Source: PALSA-1004 sp963804885 (GTDB lineage: Bacteria; Pseudomonadota; Gammaproteobacteria; Burkholderiales; SG8-41). Taken from it: a stretch of 64,000 nt of DNA. The first letter of the stretch is position 1, and every line of letters starts with the position of its first letter. The stretch spans positions 620,001 to 684,000 of the forward strand of contig CAWDSF010000020.1 of NCBI GenBank assembly GCA_963804885.1, read 5' to 3'. The notes under the pieces were generated by a model that was not told the DNA's origin, made no database searches, and saw only the letters and a program-made list of their open reading frames with translations. Below are positions 43,412 through 52,029 of this stretch, one piece after another. A program made the position numbers and the translations under genes.

Positions 43412-43485
43412 CGGCGGGACGCGAGGCGGTGTGACGAGTATTTCGCATGATACCGCATGACGCGCGGCTTAAAGCGATAGCGGCC

Positions 43486-44340
43486 TTACAGCAGCGGATT
43501 GTCACGTCCCGTCGCGATACCCGCATCAGCGACCTGCGATACCTGAGTGCCCACCGGAAGTTTCACGCCGAGTTCACGCGCGAGTTCGAGCGCCGTATGC
43601 AGGTCTTTGCGCAGGTTCGGCAACTCGCTCCCGGGCGCGCTTGGTGCGAGCATGTTTTTCCAGCGCGGGCCCATGTCGTTCCACAGCGCGAGCACGTTGC
43701 TGTCGGCGATGCCGTCGCGAATGATCTGCTTCAACACGTCGGGCTGCACGCCGCCGGCGACGCCCAGCGACAATCCTTCGAGCAATCCCAGCACGTTCAC
43801 GCTCATGATGAGCTGATGCGCGAGCTTGGCGGCCTGGCCGGCGCCGATGTCGCCGGCGCGCGTGATGACATGAGCGAACGAGCTGAAGACGGGCATTGCG
43901 CGCGCGAGCACGGCTTCGTCGCCGCCAACCATCAGCGCGAGCTTGCCTTCGGACGCCGCAAGATAGCCGCCGGTGATCGGCATGTCGATCGTCGCGCATC
44001 CCTTGGCGGCGAGAGCCTGGGCAATTTTTAAAACCGGCGCGGGACCGAGCGTGCTGCCGGTCGCGAATATCGCCCCCGGTTTGATCGTATGGATGATGCC
44101 GCTTGCGCCGAACACGACATCGTCGGTCTGCGCGCCGTCGAGCACGAGGCTGATGACGACGTCGCTGTGCGCGGCGACTTCTGAGGATGATTTACAGGCT
44201 GTGGCGCCTGCATCACGCAAATCAATGACCGGTTCGCTGCGGACGTCGTAAACGCATAATGGAAAGCCAGCCTTCAGCACGCGCAAAGCCATCGGTTTGC
44301 CTATGGTGCCGAGACCGATAACACCAACGTTGAGAGGCAT
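43486..44340 (-). CDS. NAD(P)-dependent oxidoreductase, 3-hydroxyisobutyrate dehydrogenase family
   Basis: 284 aa from the ATG at 44340 with GAGGTC upstream. Rossmann fold: GVIGLGTIGKPMALRVLKAGF at the N terminus, then the substrate motif DMPITGG and the catalytic-lysine region GAGQAAKLAHQLIMSVN. Oxidises beta-hydroxy acids (3-hydroxyisobutyrate, tartronate semialdehyde and similar). It starts 10 bases after the upstream Bug gene, so uptake and oxidation of a hydroxy acid are probably linked. Confidence 0.9.
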   Translation of the reverse strand: MPLNVGVIGLGTIGKPMALRVLKAGFPLCVYDVRSEPVIDLRDAGATACKSSSEVAAHSDVVISLVLDGAQTDDVVFGASGIIHTIKPGAIFATGSTLGPAPVLKIAQALAAKGCATIDMPITGGYLAASEGKLALMVGGDEAVLARAMPVFSSFAHVITRAGDIGAGQAAKLAHQLIMSVNVLGLLEGLSLGVAGGVQPDVLKQIIRDGIADSNVLALWNDMGPRWKNMLAPSAPGSELPNLRKDLHTALELARELGVKLPVGTQVSQVADAGIATGRDNPLL

Positions 44341-44350
44341 CGGATTGACC

Positions 44351-45322
44351 TCAGTCCGCCTTGATTCCAGCTTCGCGCGCGACGCGCTGCCATTTCGCCA
44401 CTTCGGCGGTGAGCAGGCGCGTGAACGCGGCAGAGGACAGCGGCGAAGGCTCGGCGCCCTCGGCGGCGAGACGCTGCTGCGAATCGGCCTGTTGCAGTAT
44501 CGCCGCAATTTCGGAGTACAGCTTGTCGACGACCGTGGCCGGCATGCCTGCGGGCGCCAGCACGCCCCACCAGATGCTCATTTCGTAGCCGGGCGCGCCG
44601 GACTCCGCGATGGTCGGCACGTCGGGCAGCAGCGGCGAGCGCTTCGCCGTGCTGACGCCGAGCGGCTTCAACCGTCCCGCGCGCACCTGCGTGAGCGTGA
44701 TCGCCGCGGTGCCGAACATGACCTGCACCTGGCCGCCGATCAAATCGGTCAGCGCCTGCGGGCCGCCTTTGTACGGGACGTTGATCAACTGCGTGCCGGT
44801 GATGCGCGAAAAAAGCGCGCCCGCAAAATGATTGACGCCGCCCGTGCCGGATACGGCATACGTGACCGTGTTGGGTTTCGCGGTGGCGATGTCGATCAGC
44901 CCTTTGGCGTTGCTGGCGGGGAATGCCGGGTTGGCGACCAGCACGAGCGGGCCGGAGCCTAATTGCATGACCGGCGTGAAGGATTTCACCGGGTCGAACG
45001 GCAGCTTGTAGACCGCCGCGTTCATCGTGTGCGATGTCGACATGAATTGCAGCGTGTAGCCGTCGGGCGGGGCCTTGGCCGTGAGTTCGGCGGCGATGAT
45101 GCCGTTGGCGCCCGGCCGGTTGTCGACGACGACCTGCTGGCCGACGCGGTCGGTGAATTTGCCGCCGACGAAACGCGCGAGCATGTCGGTGCCGCTGCCG
45201 GCGGGAAAGCCGACCACGATGCGCACGGGCTTGGCCGGATAGGCGGGCGCGGTCTGGCTATGCGCAGGCGCACTCGCCGCGGTCAATGCGGCAGCGAGCA
45301 GGCCGCAACACGTTCGGTACAT
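44351..45322 (-). CDS. Bug/TctC family periplasmic binding protein
   Basis: 323 aa from the ATG at 45322 with AGGGGAACC upstream. Signal peptide residues 1-23 (AHSQ). The binding loop is VGFPAGSGTD, with PAGS in place of PPGG, as in the protein at 26734-27718; the two look like close paralogues. NVPYKGGPQALTDLIGGQ and LLPDVPTIAESGAPGYE are standard. It is directly followed by the HIBADH-type dehydrogenase. Confidence 0.9.
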   Translation of the reverse strand: MYRTCCGLLAAALTAASAPAHSQTAPAYPAKPVRIVVGFPAGSGTDMLARFVGGKFTDRVGQQVVVDNRPGANGIIAAELTAKAPPDGYTLQFMSTSHTMNAAVYKLPFDPVKSFTPVMQLGSGPLVLVANPAFPASNAKGLIDIATAKPNTVTYAVSGTGGVNHFAGALFSRITGTQLINVPYKGGPQALTDLIGGQVQVMFGTAAITLTQVRAGRLKPLGVSTAKRSPLLPDVPTIAESGAPGYEMSIWWGVLAPAGMPATVVDKLYSEIAAILQQADSQQRLAAEGAEPSPLSSAAFTRLLTAEVAKWQRVAREAGIKAD

Positions 45323-45387
45323 AATCGAGGTTCCCCTGTTGAACCCCGGCGATTTTCGCACGATAGCCGGATGGCTGCCGCGCGCAG

Positions 45388-47184
45388 TCATGCTGCCCGC
45401 TTCTTCGCGCGCGCGCGAGGAAGGTATACGGTGTCCGATTCGAACAGCTCTTTCAGCTGCGCGGCCGCTTCCTGCGAAGTCTGGATCAGCTTCGCTTCGT
45501 CGTACTGCAAAGCGTGCTGGACTTTGAGTTGCGCTTCATCGTGCTGCTTGAACAGCGTCACCGCGCGCTGCGCGTCCGCGATGCCGAGCCCGAGCCGCAA
45601 TAACGCGGTATGCGCGACTTCAAGGCTGGACGGAAAAGTTTCCCGATAGATCGCGTCGATGCCCAGATCGCGCAGGCGAAAGTGATGGACCCGGTTGCGC
45701 GCGCGGGCAAGTATCGGCACCTTCGGAAAATGCCGGCGCACGAGGGTCGCGCACTTCACCGATGCCTCGACGTCGTCGATCGCGAGCACGAAGAGTTTCG
45801 CATCGCCGGTTTTGGCCGCCTGCAGCAGGTCGAGGCGCGTCGCATCGCCGAAATAAATCTTGTTGCCGAAGCGCCGCACGAAATCGACTTGCTGGTAATT
45901 GACTTCGAGGGCGGTGAACGCGATGTCGCACATGCGCAGCACGCGTGAAACGATCTGGCCGTAGCGGCCGTAGCCGGCGATGACCACCGGCGTCGCCGGC
46001 GCGTCGATCACGTCGTATTCGGGCTCGGTGCGCCGCTCCTGCCAGCGCGCGAGCAGCTTGTCGTGCGCGACGAACGCGAGCGGCGCCAGCAGCAGCGATA
46101 TCGTCACGACCACGACGAGCAGCTCGGACGTGCGGGCATCGAGCACGCCGAGCGCGGCCGCCGTGGCGAACAGCACGAACGCGAACTCGCCGCCCTGCGC
46201 GAGCGCGACCGCGAGCCGCTGTGCGATTTCATTCGGGGCGCCCATTGCGCGCGAGATGCCATACATGACCACGAACTTCACCGCCATCAGGCCGAGCGCG
46301 AGCGCGAACAGCGTCAGCGGCATGCTCACGACCAGCGCCAGGTTGGCGCTCATGCCGACCGCCATGAAAAAAAGCCCGAGCAGCAGGCCCTTGAACGGCT
46401 CGATGTCGGCTTCGAGCTCGTGGCGGAATTCCGAATCGGCGAGCAGCACGCCGGCCAGGAACGCGCCGAGCGACATCGACAGCCCGATCTTTTCCATGAT
46501 GAGTGCCGAGCCGACCACCAGCAGCAGTGCGGCGGCGGTGAAGACTTCGCGGCTGCTGTGAGACGCGATAAATTTCAGCGCGGGCCGCACGAGCAGGCGG
46601 CTCGCGCCGATCACGATCGCGATGACGGCGATGCCTTTCACCGCGGTGAGCCAGTGCGCGCCGCCCTGCGCGGGTGCCGCGGCCAGCAGCGGCAGCAGCG
46701 CCAGCGCCGGTATCACCGCGAGATCCTGGAACAGCAGCACGGCGAACGCTTCGCGGCCGTGGCGCGCCATCAATTGTCCGCGCTCGGCAAGCGAAGCGAT
46801 GACCAGTGCGGTCGACGACAGCGCAAGACCCAGGCCGATGACCAGCGCGGCTTCCCATGCGAGCCCGAACGCGATTGCGACGAGCGCGAGCAGCACGCCG
46901 GTTACGCCGACTTGCGCACCGCCGAGTCCGAACACCGTGCGGCGCAGCGTCCACAACCGCGCGGGATCGAGCTCGAGCCCGATCAGGAACAGGAGCAGCA
47001 CGACGCCGATTTCCGCGAACTGCAGCGTCGACTCGGCGGCGCCCACGACACCCAGTCCCCACGGGCCGATCAGCATGCCCGCGGCGAGATAACCCAGGAC
47101 GGCGCCGAGTTTCAGGCGCTGAAACAGCGGCACCAGCAGCACCGCGGTCAACAGGAAGACAGTAACTTGCTCGAGTAAGTGCAT
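45388..47184 (-). CDS. CPA2 family cation:proton antiporter (KefB/KefC-like)
   Basis: 598 aa from the ATG at 47184; a GTG three codons upstream is also possible, and neither has a clear ribosome site. Residues about 1-380 are 12-13 membrane segments (HLLEQVTVFLLTAVLLVPLF, FAEIGVVLLLFLIGLEL, LSSTALVIASL, LFQDLAVIP, ALAQGGEFAFVLF). Residues about 400-520 are an RCK_N domain with VIAGYGRYGQIVSRVL, where the NAD motif is GYGRYG. It exchanges K+ (or Na+) for protons, possibly under glutathione-adduct or nucleotide control. It has no KefF/KefG partner here. Confidence 0.9.
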   Translation of the reverse strand: MHLLEQVTVFLLTAVLLVPLFQRLKLGAVLGYLAAGMLIGPWGLGVVGAAESTLQFAEIGVVLLLFLIGLELDPARLWTLRRTVFGLGGAQVGVTGVLLALVAIAFGLAWEAALVIGLGLALSSTALVIASLAERGQLMARHGREAFAVLLFQDLAVIPALALLPLLAAAPAQGGAHWLTAVKGIAVIAIVIGASRLLVRPALKFIASHSSREVFTAAALLLVVGSALIMEKIGLSMSLGAFLAGVLLADSEFRHELEADIEPFKGLLLGLFFMAVGMSANLALVVSMPLTLFALALGLMAVKFVVMYGISRAMGAPNEIAQRLAVALAQGGEFAFVLFATAAALGVLDARTSELLVVVVTISLLLAPLAFVAHDKLLARWQERRTEPEYDVIDAPATPVVIAGYGRYGQIVSRVLRMCDIAFTALEVNYQQVDFVRRFGNKIYFGDATRLDLLQAAKTGDAKLFVLAIDDVEASVKCATLVRRHFPKVPILARARNRVHHFRLRDLGIDAIYRETFPSSLEVAHTALLRLGLGIADAQRAVTLFKQHDEAQLKVQHALQYDEAKLIQTSQEAAAQLKELFESDTVYLPRARAKKRAA

Positions 47185-47274
47185 GACGTTCACCGTAAGG
47201 CAGTCGACAGGGAACGTCGAGAATACAGGCAGCGGCCGCGTCGATGCAAAAGCCGCGCGGCGCGTTGGACCGGT

Positions 47275-48561
47275 TCAGTCCACCGGCGCCGAGCGGAAGC
47301 GGTCGACTTCGAGCGGCGACACGAGTCCCGCGCGATTGCCCCACGAATTGCGGATATACGAGACCACCGCGGCGACTTCATCGTCGTTGAGCGTCGGGCG
47401 GAATGGCGGCATGCCATAAGGGCGCGGATTGCCCGCGGTGCCCGGCGGGAAACCGCCGTTCAACACCATGCGGATCGGATTGACCGCGGACCGCATGGTG
47501 AGCGCGCGATTGCCCGCGAGCGGCGGATAGGCGGGCGGCATGCCGTTGCCGTCGACGGCATGGCACTCTTTGCAGTTGCGGTCGTAGAGGGTTGCACCGA
47601 GCGTCATCACGCGCTGCATCTCCGCCGGCGCGACCGGCGGCCCGCCGGCGTCGGCCGGCGCCGGCGTCTGCGGCAGCGATTTCAGATAGACCGCGAGCGC
47701 GCGTGCGTCGCTGTCGGTCAAATGCTGCAAACTTTTGTACACGACTTCGGACATCGGGCCGAACACCGCGCCGCGCGCGCTGACGCCGGTTTTAAGCAAC
47801 TCGACGATGTGCTCGACCTGCCAGTTGCCGAGCCCTGCCTCGACGTCGGACGTGAGCGATGGCGCGTACCAGTTGAGCATGGGAATCATGCCGCCCGCGA
47901 GGTCCGCCTTCAGGTTGGACCCGCCGAGCGCATCGCGGCCGGTATGGCACGCGTTGCAGTGGCCGAGTCCCTGCACGAGATAGGCGCCGCGGTTCCATTC
48001 GGCATCGCGATCGGCAGCCGGCTTGAACACGCCCGGCGTGAAATAGAGCCTGCGCCAGCCGGCGAGCAGCCAGCGGTTGCTATATGGAAAGCGCAGCGTG
48101 TGCTCACGATTGGGTTGAGCGACCGGCGCCAGCGTGCGCAGATAGGCGAACAGCGCATCCGCGTCGGCACGCGTCACACGCGTGTAATTCGGATACGGGA
48201 ACGCCGGGTAGAGCAGCGTGCCGTCTTTCGATTTTCCATGGTGCAGCGCGCGCCAGAAATCATCCGCCGTCCACGTGCCGAGACCGGTCTTCACATCCGG
48301 CGTGAGATTGGACGCATAGACATTGCCGAACGGCGTTTCGACTGCGCGCCCGCCGGCGTACGGCGCGCCGCCGCGCGCGGTGTGGCAGCCCGCGCAATTG
48401 CCGGCAAGCGCGAGATAGCGACCGCGCGCGAGCTGGGCATCCGCGGGCTCGGCGATACCCGGTGGCTCAATGTCAGCGTGCTCGCGCGGGCCGATCAATA
48501 TGAACGCGCTCGCTCCAGCGATGAGGGCGACGGCCGACCATAGCAGCGTCGCCCGCTTCAC
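47275..48561 (-). CDS. Trihaem cytochrome c (alcohol dehydrogenase cytochrome subunit type)
   Basis: 428 aa. N-terminal hydrophobic segment (residues 4-24) acts as a signal or membrane anchor. Three CxxCH sites: Cys56-His60 (CAGCH), Cys202-His206 (CNACH) and Cys330-His334 (CKECH), with Met-containing axial ligands in later loops. This three-domain layout is that of the AdhB/GntC-type subunits that accept electrons from a periplasmic dehydrogenase and pass them to ubiquinone. No dehydrogenase subunit adjoins it. Its ATG overlaps the preceding cytochrome gene by four bases. Confidence 0.9.
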   Translation of the reverse strand: MKRATLLWSAVALIAGASAFILIGPREHADIEPPGIAEPADAQLARGRYLALAGNCAGCHTARGGAPYAGGRAVETPFGNVYASNLTPDVKTGLGTWTADDFWRALHHGKSKDGTLLYPAFPYPNYTRVTRADADALFAYLRTLAPVAQPNREHTLRFPYSNRWLLAGWRRLYFTPGVFKPAADRDAEWNRGAYLVQGLGHCNACHTGRDALGGSNLKADLAGGMIPMLNWYAPSLTSDVEAGLGNWQVEHIVELLKTGVSARGAVFGPMSEVVYKSLQHLTDSDARALAVYLKSLPQTPAPADAGGPPVAPAEMQRVMTLGATLYDRNCKECHAVDGNGMPPAYPPLAGNRALTMRSAVNPIRMVLNGGFPPGTAGNPRPYGMPPFRPTLNDDEVAAVVSYIRNSWGNRAGLVSPLEVDRFRSAPVD

Positions 48562-49310
48562 GGCGCGCCTCTTGATGGCGCCGTGCTGCCGCAGTCGAGC
48601 GGTGGCTTTTTGGAGTGAGCGATTGCGGGCGCTGCATTGGCCGGCACGGCGCGCGAGGCGAGGTAGGCGGCGACCGCACTGCTGTCTTCAACGCTCAATC
48701 GCCGCGTGACTTCCGCCATGCAATCGGGCGCCGCGGCATGCCGCGCGCCGATGCGCCAGGCGCCGAATTGCGAATTCAGATAATCGCGCGGCAAACCCAG
48801 GAGCCCTGGCACCGCGGGCGCAACGCCGGTCAGCATTTCGCCGTGGCACGCGGCGCACGCCGGAATGTTGCGGTTCACATCGCCCTGCGTGGCGAGCAGG
48901 CGTCCGCGCTCGAGGACGGGCGCCGGCACCTGCACGGCTTGCGGCGCAGGATAAGGCGGATGCTGGGTCGAGAAGTAGCCGGCGATTTCCTGCAGGTACG
49001 CGTCGGGCAGATTGCTGACGAGATAGGTCATCGTCGCGTTGCGGCGCCGGCCCTCGCGGAAATTGACGAGCTGGTTGAACAAATAGCCGGCCGGCTTGCC
49101 TGCGATGCGCGGATAGTAGCCGTCGCTCGTCGCGCGGCCTTCGTTGCCGTGGCAAACCGTGCAGGCGCGAACGCGCTCTTCGATCGTGTCGGGGACGCTA
49201 GTCGCGCCGATCGCCGCGGCACTTGCGGCTGCCGCGCACACGAAGATGGCCGCGCGCTTCCAGCGAAATGCACTACGCCGGGCGTGCGCCGGTTCAACTG
49301 CGGATTTCAA
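48558..49310 (-). CDS. Dihaem cytochrome c (c4-like)
   Basis: 250 aa from a TTG at 49310; no better in-frame start precedes the hydrophobic segment AAIFVCAAAASAAAIGA. Two haem sites, CTVCH and CAACH, each in a small class I cytochrome domain (NEGRATSDGYYPRIAGKPAGYLFNQLVNFREG is typical of c4). It is periplasmic, carrying electrons to oxidases. It overlaps the trihaem gene by four bases, so the two form a translationally coupled electron-transfer pair; the gene is 21 bases after the aldolase. Confidence 0.85.
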   Translation of the reverse strand: MKSAVEPAHARRSAFRWKRAAIFVCAAAASAAAIGATSVPDTIEERVRACTVCHGNEGRATSDGYYPRIAGKPAGYLFNQLVNFREGRRRNATMTYLVSNLPDAYLQEIAGYFSTQHPPYPAPQAVQVPAPVLERGRLLATQGDVNRNIPACAACHGEMLTGVAPAVPGLLGLPRDYLNSQFGAWRIGARHAAAPDCMAEVTRRLSVEDSSAVAAYLASRAVPANAAPAIAHSKKPPLDCGSTAPSRGAP

Positions 49311-49331
49311 GCGGGAAACTTCGTCAGCGGA

Positions 49332-50192
49332 TCATTTTCGTCCGGTGAGCTTGAGCCCTTTTTCGAGCACGGCATTCGAGCGTGCGGGCTTCGGCATCAG
49401 GAAACGATAGCCAAGCGAGATGACTTCGTCGACGTTGTCGGCTTCGACGTGCGGATGGCCGCACGCGACATTGTTTGCGTTGCAGGTCGCGACGATTTCG
49501 GCCATCGCGGCAACCACCGTCGGATGCTTGTACTGGCGCGGGAAACCGAGGTTCTGCGAGAGATCGCCTTCACCGATGATGACGACGCCGATGCCCGGCA
49601 CTTCTTTGAGGATTTTCGGCAGGTTTTTAACGCCTTCGATGTCCTCGCACATGATGCCGCACAGGATCTCGCCCTTGGGGTCGAGCGGCCACACGTCGGC
49701 GCGGTCGTAGTATTCCTGCGCGGTGAGTCCCCAGTAGCGCGCAGCGTTGGTGGGGCCGTCCCCGCGCTGGCCTTTCGGCTCGAGCCGCGGTGCGCTATCG
49801 GGGCGCGCGTAGCGGCAGGCGGCGACCGCGCTGCGCGCTTCGGCGACCGTGCTCACGTGCGGCCAGATGATGCCGTAGGCGCCCGCGTCGAGTACCTGCT
49901 TGGCGATCCACTGGTTCATCTCGATGCCGTTCGGCGGAATGCGCACGAGCGGCGTGACGGCGGGTGCTAACGAGCCCGTTTCGACGATCTGACGGCGGTT
50001 CAGCAAATATTGCAGGCAGTCGCGCAGCGTGCGGATGTCGTAGCCGCCGTGCTCCATCTCGAATACGACGCCGTCGTATGGCTCGGTCGCATAGGTCTGC
50101 GCATTGAGCGTGTCGGCGGGCGCGAAGCTCACGAATGCGTGCTTCTGCTGCTCGAGTACCTTGATGATGCCGTTTAAGCGGGGAATGTTCAC
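49332..50192 (-). CDS. HpcH/HpaI family aldolase (citrate lyase beta-like)
   Basis: 286 aa from a GTG at 50192, preceded by CAGGAGATC; the longer frame has no ribosome site. Metal-dependent class II aldolase cleaving 2-keto-3-deoxy or 4-hydroxy-2-oxo acids to pyruvate and an aldehyde. Seen: VVFEMEHGGYDIRTLRDCL, PLVRIPPNGIEMNQWIAKQVLDAGAYGIIWPHVSTVAEA, and CGIMCEDIEGVKNLPKILKEVPGIGVVIIGEGDLSQNLG, which covers the metal Glu/Asp. It follows the Bug gene by about 100 bases and precedes the cytochromes. Confidence 0.88.
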   Translation of the reverse strand: MNIPRLNGIIKVLEQQKHAFVSFAPADTLNAQTYATEPYDGVVFEMEHGGYDIRTLRDCLQYLLNRRQIVETGSLAPAVTPLVRIPPNGIEMNQWIAKQVLDAGAYGIIWPHVSTVAEARSAVAACRYARPDSAPRLEPKGQRGDGPTNAARYWGLTAQEYYDRADVWPLDPKGEILCGIMCEDIEGVKNLPKILKEVPGIGVVIIGEGDLSQNLGFPRQYKHPTVVAAMAEIVATCNANNVACGHPHVEADNVDEVISLGYRFLMPKPARSNAVLEKGLKLTGRK

Positions 50193-50295
50193 GTGCGGGA
50201 TCTCCTGGATGACGGGGCGGATGGCAAGGCGGGGCAAGTCGAGTTCCGACTGTAAACGACGCACCGGCGGTGCGCAAATCGCCCGCGTGCTTGGG

Positions 50296-51300
50296 CTATT
50301 CGACCTTCAGGCCGAGCGTTTTGATGACCTTCGCGTACTTCGCCACGCTGGCCTTGATATAAACCGCGAATTCTTCGGGCGTCGCATAGACCGGTTCGAT
50401 GCCCTGGCTGTAGAAGCGCTCGCGCACGTCGGGATTCGCGACGATCGTCTTGATTTCGGCCGCCAGCTTGTTGACGATCGCGGCCGGTGTGCCGGCCGGT
50501 CCCACCACGCCATACCATTGCTCGGCTTCGTAGCCTTTGACGCCGCTTTCTGCGATCGTCGGAATGTCGGGCAGCCGCGTATAGCGCTTGACGGAGCCGA
50601 CGCCGAGCAGCCGCAGCCGCCCGGTCTGCACGTGCGGCTCGACCAGGCCGATCGTGGACATCGCAAACTGCACCTGGCCGGACAGGAGGTCGCCGAGCCC
50701 TTGCGCGCCGCCCTTATAAGGCACGTGCGTCGTTCGGACGCCGGCCAGCTGATCGAAAATCACCGCCGCGAGATGCGTGCCGGTGCCGGTGCCCGAAGAA
50801 AAATAATTGAGCTCGCCGGGATGCGCCCTGGCGAGCGCGATGAATTCCCTGACCGATTTGGCGGGCAGCGACGCGTGTATGACGAGCGCGAGCGGGGCTG
50901 ACGCCACCAGTGCGACTGGCGCGTAATCGCGCACGAAATCGTACGGAGGCTTCGCGAGCAAACTCATGTTGATCGCCTGCGTGGTGACCGACGACATCAA
51001 CAGCGTGTAGCCGTCGGCCGGCGCTTTGGCCACGAACTCGGCGCCGATATTGCCGCCCGCGCCGAGCCGGTTGTCGATCACGATCTGCCTGCCCCACGTT
51101 TCGGTCAGCTTCTGACCGACGATGCGCGCCACCACGTCGAGCGCGCCGCCGGCCGCGAACGGCACGACGAGCCGCACAGATTTATCCGGATACGCGGCGG
51201 CGGTTTGCGCGCGTGAGGCGGACGCGAATGCGGTCAGCGCAAGCGCGGCCGCGAGCGCTGCAAGTTTTTGCATGCGCGTAAAACCAATCGGTGCCGCCAT
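50296..51300 (-). CDS. Bug/TctC family periplasmic binding protein
   Basis: 334 aa; ATG at 51300 preceded by GGGAGTTTTTTTGGG, with an alternative ATG at residue 10. Signal peptide to residue 32 (SRAQ). Binding loop VPFAAGGALD, then IDNRLGAGGNIGAE, HVPYKGGAQGLGDLLSGQ and RLPDIPTIAESGVKGYE. It heads the aldolase-cytochrome group, so a hydroxy- or oxo-acid ligand is plausible. Confidence 0.9.
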   Translation of the reverse strand: MAAPIGFTRMQKLAALAAALALTAFASASRAQTAAAYPDKSVRLVVPFAAGGALDVVARIVGQKLTETWGRQIVIDNRLGAGGNIGAEFVAKAPADGYTLLMSSVTTQAINMSLLAKPPYDFVRDYAPVALVASAPLALVIHASLPAKSVREFIALARAHPGELNYFSSGTGTGTHLAAVIFDQLAGVRTTHVPYKGGAQGLGDLLSGQVQFAMSTIGLVEPHVQTGRLRLLGVGSVKRYTRLPDIPTIAESGVKGYEAEQWYGVVGPAGTPAAIVNKLAAEIKTIVANPDVRERFYSQGIEPVYATPEEFAVYIKASVAKYAKVIKTLGLKVE

Positions 51301-51371
51301 CCCAAAAAAACTCCCGTCGATGTATCCCGTATACTACCGTGAATGCTTTACAGTCACCGCCCGGCTAGCGC

Positions 51372-51959
51372 ATGAAAAAAACGGTCATCTATTTCCATTC
51401 CCTGTCCTCGCCGTGGGCATATATGGGCGGCCCGCGCTTTCACGCGCTGATAAAAAAACACGACCTCGATGTCGTGGTGCGACCGACCCGCATCGTGCCG
51501 CCCAACGGCGGAATTCCGCTCCTGACCCGGCCCGACGCGCGCCGCCGCTATCATGAAGTGGAGCTCGACCGCTGGCGCAAGCGCCTGAACATGCCGCTCG
51601 TATTGCGGCCGCGCTTTTATCCGACCGACAACCAGTTCTCCGCGCGCATGGTGATCGCGGCGGACAAGCTCGGCTGGGATGCCCTCCGATTGAGCCATGG
51701 GTTGCTGCACGCGCTGTGGAGCGAGGAAAAAGACGTGCGCGATGCCGCGGTGCGCGTCGCGGTTGCCGATGCGCTCGGCATGGACGGCGCGAAACTGCTC
51801 GCGATGCAGGACACCCCGGACATCATGGCGGCATGGCAGGCGAGCGAAGCGGAGGCCGCCCGCCATGGCGTTTTCGGCACGCCGACCTATGTATACAAGG
51901 ACACGTTGTATTGGGGGCAGGACCGGCTGGATTTTCTCGACGAGGCGCTCATTGACTGA
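51372..51959 (+). CDS. 2-hydroxychromene-2-carboxylate isomerase / DsbA-like family protein
   Basis: 195 aa. Thioredoxin-fold kappa-GST relative: YFHSLSSPWAYMGGPRF places the catalytic Ser where DsbA has Cys, followed by a helical insert and a C-terminal ARHGVFGTPTYVYKD with the cis-Pro loop, and WGQDRLDFLDEAL. HCCA isomerases act in naphthalene-type catabolism with glutathione as cofactor. Equally it may be another isomerase of the family. It is divergent from the Bug gene across about 70 bases. Confidence 0.88.
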   Translation: MKKTVIYFHSLSSPWAYMGGPRFHALIKKHDLDVVVRPTRIVPPNGGIPLLTRPDARRRYHEVELDRWRKRLNMPLVLRPRFYPTDNQFSARMVIAADKLGWDALRLSHGLLHALWSEEKDVRDAAVRVAVADALGMDGAKLLAMQDTPDIMAAWQASEAEAARHGVFGTPTYVYKDTLYWGQDRLDFLDEALID

Positions 51960-52029
51960 CATGCGCGCGTAAACTCGCGGATGGCGGCGCGTCGAACGGA
52001 CCGTATTCAACAAGTCGAGGGCAGGGAAG

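Noticed and set aside
46063..47178. A 371-codon plus-strand frame opposite the antiporter
   Set aside because: It has extreme Arg/Gln/His/Glu composition and is antisense to clear membrane segments and the RCK domain.
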